Part shown: positions 5,872 through 7,058 of the stretch, piece after piece
How positions within the stretch are numbered: position 1 is the first letter of the stretch
Layout: the number at the start of each line of letters is the position of its first letter
Position numbers and translations under genes: made by a program
Source of the DNA: Gammaproteobacteria bacterium
GTDB lineage: Bacteria > Pseudomonadota > Gammaproteobacteria > Pseudomonadales > Azotimanducaceae
Direction: 5' to 3'
Length of the DNA stretch: 7,058 bases
NCBI GenBank assembly: GCA_028821035.1
Contig: JAPPHP010000072.1
Coordinates: 1-7,058, forward strand
The notes under the pieces: generated by a model
What the model was told of the DNA's origin: nothing
Databases searched by the model: none
What the model saw: the letters and a program-made list of their open reading frames with translations, nothing else

Positions 5872-6960
5872 CTACTGATTTCGCTCCAGCCACGCGATCG
5901 GGTTCGTCGGGCGGCCGTTCGCCCGCACCTCGAGATAGAGCCCGCTCTCGGCCTGACCGCCGCTGCGTCCCGCCGCCGCGATGGGCTCTCCCCCTTCCAC
6001 CCAGTCACCGACCTCCTTGAACAGCACGTCCGCGTTCCCGTAGAGGGACATGTGGCCGTCGCCATGGTCCAGGATGGTCAACAGTCCGAACCCCCGCAAC
6101 CAGTCCGCGAACACGACCCGGCCGCCGTGGATCGCCTTCACCTCGGTCCCCGGACGCGCCTCGAAGTAAACCCCTTCCCATTGCAGGCGTCCCCCGGCAC
6201 GGGGCTGACCGAAGTGTCTGACGACCCGCCCCGCCACCGGCCAGTTCAGGCGGCCCCGGCTCTCCGCGAACTGCGTCGCCTCCGCCTCGCGCACCCGGCG
6301 CCGCAGCTCCGCCAGCAGCGCTTCGAGCCGCGCGCGGTCCTCGGTCAGCCGTCTGCGCTGCGCCTCCCGGTCGCTCACCTCCCGCGACAGCCCGTCGATC
6401 AGGGACTCCCGCTCATCGCTGCGGGCGGCCAGCGTCTGCCGCCGTCGCGCCAGCTCCTCCTGCTGCGTCGCCAGGAACTGCCGGCGGTCCAGCGCCGCGC
6501 GTTCGTTCTCGCCGATGGTCACCAGGACCTGACGATACTCCTCCAGGGCGTCCAGACGTGCCCGGTTGAAGTATCCATGGTAGCGGATCATCCGGTCGAA
6601 GGCCGTCGGGTCGTCCTGGTTCAGCAGCACCTTGAAGAAGTCGCGTCCCGAGTAGCGGTAAGCGTCCCGCACGTGCGCGGCGATGCGGCGGGCCTGCGTC
6701 ATCCGCCGCGCCTCGATCTCGACCCGCTCCTCCGCCAATTCCGAGAGCTTTGCGCGGGTCCGGGCCAGCTCGGCATCGACCTCTCGGAGCCTGCCTCCCG
6801 CGGCGGCCACGCCGCGGTCCGCCGCCGCAAGATCGCGTTGCAGATCCGTCATGCGCCGGTCCGCATCGTCCAGCCATGCATCGAGCGCGTTCAATTCCTC
6901 CACTACCGCGTCGAGTTGTCGCTCCGTCCCCGCCTGGTCCTCGGCGCCGTGGACGTGCGG
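5872..6960 (-). CDS. envC: EnvC-like murein hydrolase activator with degenerate LytM domain, 5'-truncated
   Basis: The frame is open from the stop at 5872 to the homopolymer-rich end; the last credible sequence is near 6960. Its first residues and signal peptide are missing. The GTG at 6903 is internal, because upstream codons (DQAGTERQLDAVVEELNALD) continue the same coiled coil. Numbering from 6903, residues 1-210 are long charged helices typical of EnvC coiled coils. They contain a conserved break (AAHVRDAYRYSGRDFFKVLL, 75-94; YHGYFNRARLDAL, 108-120). Residues 219-341 form the LytM domain: LNWPVAGRVVRHFG, VYFEARPGTEVKAIHGGRVVFADWLRG, HMSLYGN, SGLYLEVRANGRPTNPIAWL. The zinc-binding histidines of active M23 peptidases are absent (QWEGVYFEA, YGN, GLYLE), as in E. 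coli EnvC, which activates AmiA/AmiB amidases at the septum under FtsEX control. It is the first visible gene of the minus-strand cluster; an ftsX-like gene upstream would be expected but lies outside the window. Confidence 0.88.
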   Translation of the reverse strand, partial: PHVHGAEDQAGTERQLDAVVEELNALDAWLDDADRRMTDLQRDLAAADRGVAAAGGRLREVDAELARTRAKLSELAEERVEIEARRMTQARRIAAHVRDAYRYSGRDFFKVLLNQDDPTAFDRMIRYHGYFNRARLDALEEYRQVLVTIGENERAALDRRQFLATQQEELARRRQTLAARSDERESLIDGLSREVSDREAQRRRLTEDRARLEALLAELRRRVREAEATQFAESRGRLNWPVAGRVVRHFGQPRAGGRLQWEGVYFEARPGTEVKAIHGGRVVFADWLRGFGLLTILDHGDGHMSLYGNADVLFKEVGDWVEGGEPIAAAGRSGGQAESGLYLEVRANGRPTNPIAWLERNQ

Positions 6961-7058
6961 CCCCCGGGGGGCCCCCCCCCCCCCCCCCGGCGGGGGCGCG
7001 GGGCCCCCCCCCCCCCCCGCAACCCCCCCCCCCCCAACGGGGGTTTTTTTTTTGGGGG
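6961..7058. other. Low-complexity homopolymer end, probable assembly or sequencing artefact
   Basis: After position 6960 the sequence becomes runs of C and G with a short A pair and a run of T, unlike any coding or regulatory DNA in the window. The EnvC-like reading frame should continue here with its N-terminal coiled coil and signal peptide, but no such sequence is recoverable. I treat these bases as unreliable and annotate nothing in them. Confidence 0.8.

Noticed and set aside
5076..6065. Minus-strand open frame of 329 codons over the methyltransferase gene
   Set aside because: It is frame-shifted relative to the real methyltransferase and EnvC-like genes, and its product is repetitive Arg/Gly/Ala sequence.
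1..7058. CRISPR array, tRNA/rRNA genes or an insertion sequence
   Set aside because: I found no regularly spaced repeats, no recognisable tRNA or rRNA segments, and no transposase-like protein on either strand.

Overview
The window is a piece of a very GC-rich bacterial genome, roughly 70-80% GC in hand-counted lines of the flanking genes. The organism is very likely a diderm, because one gene encodes an EnvC-type divisome/amidase-activator protein next to a periplasmic CtpA-type protease. A phylum such as Gemmatimonadota would fit, but no marker here proves it. The right-hand end (6961-7058) is almost entirely homopolymer runs and looks like a degraded contig end rather than genome sequence.

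Layout. (1) 1-391, minus: 3'-truncated CoxG/SRPBCC-family gene that starts at TTG. (2) 392-863: 472-bp divergent intergenic region with a perfect 12-bp palindrome, an 8-bp inverted repeat and a plausible promoter for the next gene. (3) 864-2039, plus: family III (CaiB/BaiF) CoA-transferase. (4) 2040-2189: leader containing a 7-bp hairpin with an alternative pairing partner. (5) 2190-2942 and 2956-3750, plus: a tightly spaced two-gene cassette with lower GC (about 55-58% in sampled lines). The first gene is a compact HipA-like kinase. The second is a 264-aa protein that I do not recognise. (6) 3764-6960, minus: three closely packed genes, transcribed envC-like > homocysteine S-methyltransferase > ctpA-like S41 protease. 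The envC-like gene is 5'-truncated by the homopolymer end.

How the genes fit together. EnvC-like and CtpA-like proteins both act in the periplasm on cell-wall remodelling and are commonly neighbours. Here a cytosolic methyltransferase of methionine metabolism sits between them with 8-nt and 18-nt gaps, so the three are probably co-transcribed. The CoxG and CoA-transferase genes diverge from a shared regulatory region. The kinase pair lies between these two housekeeping blocks, converges on ctpA with only 13 nt between stop codons, and has different base composition. It is the best candidate for an accessory, possibly under-described, system in this window.
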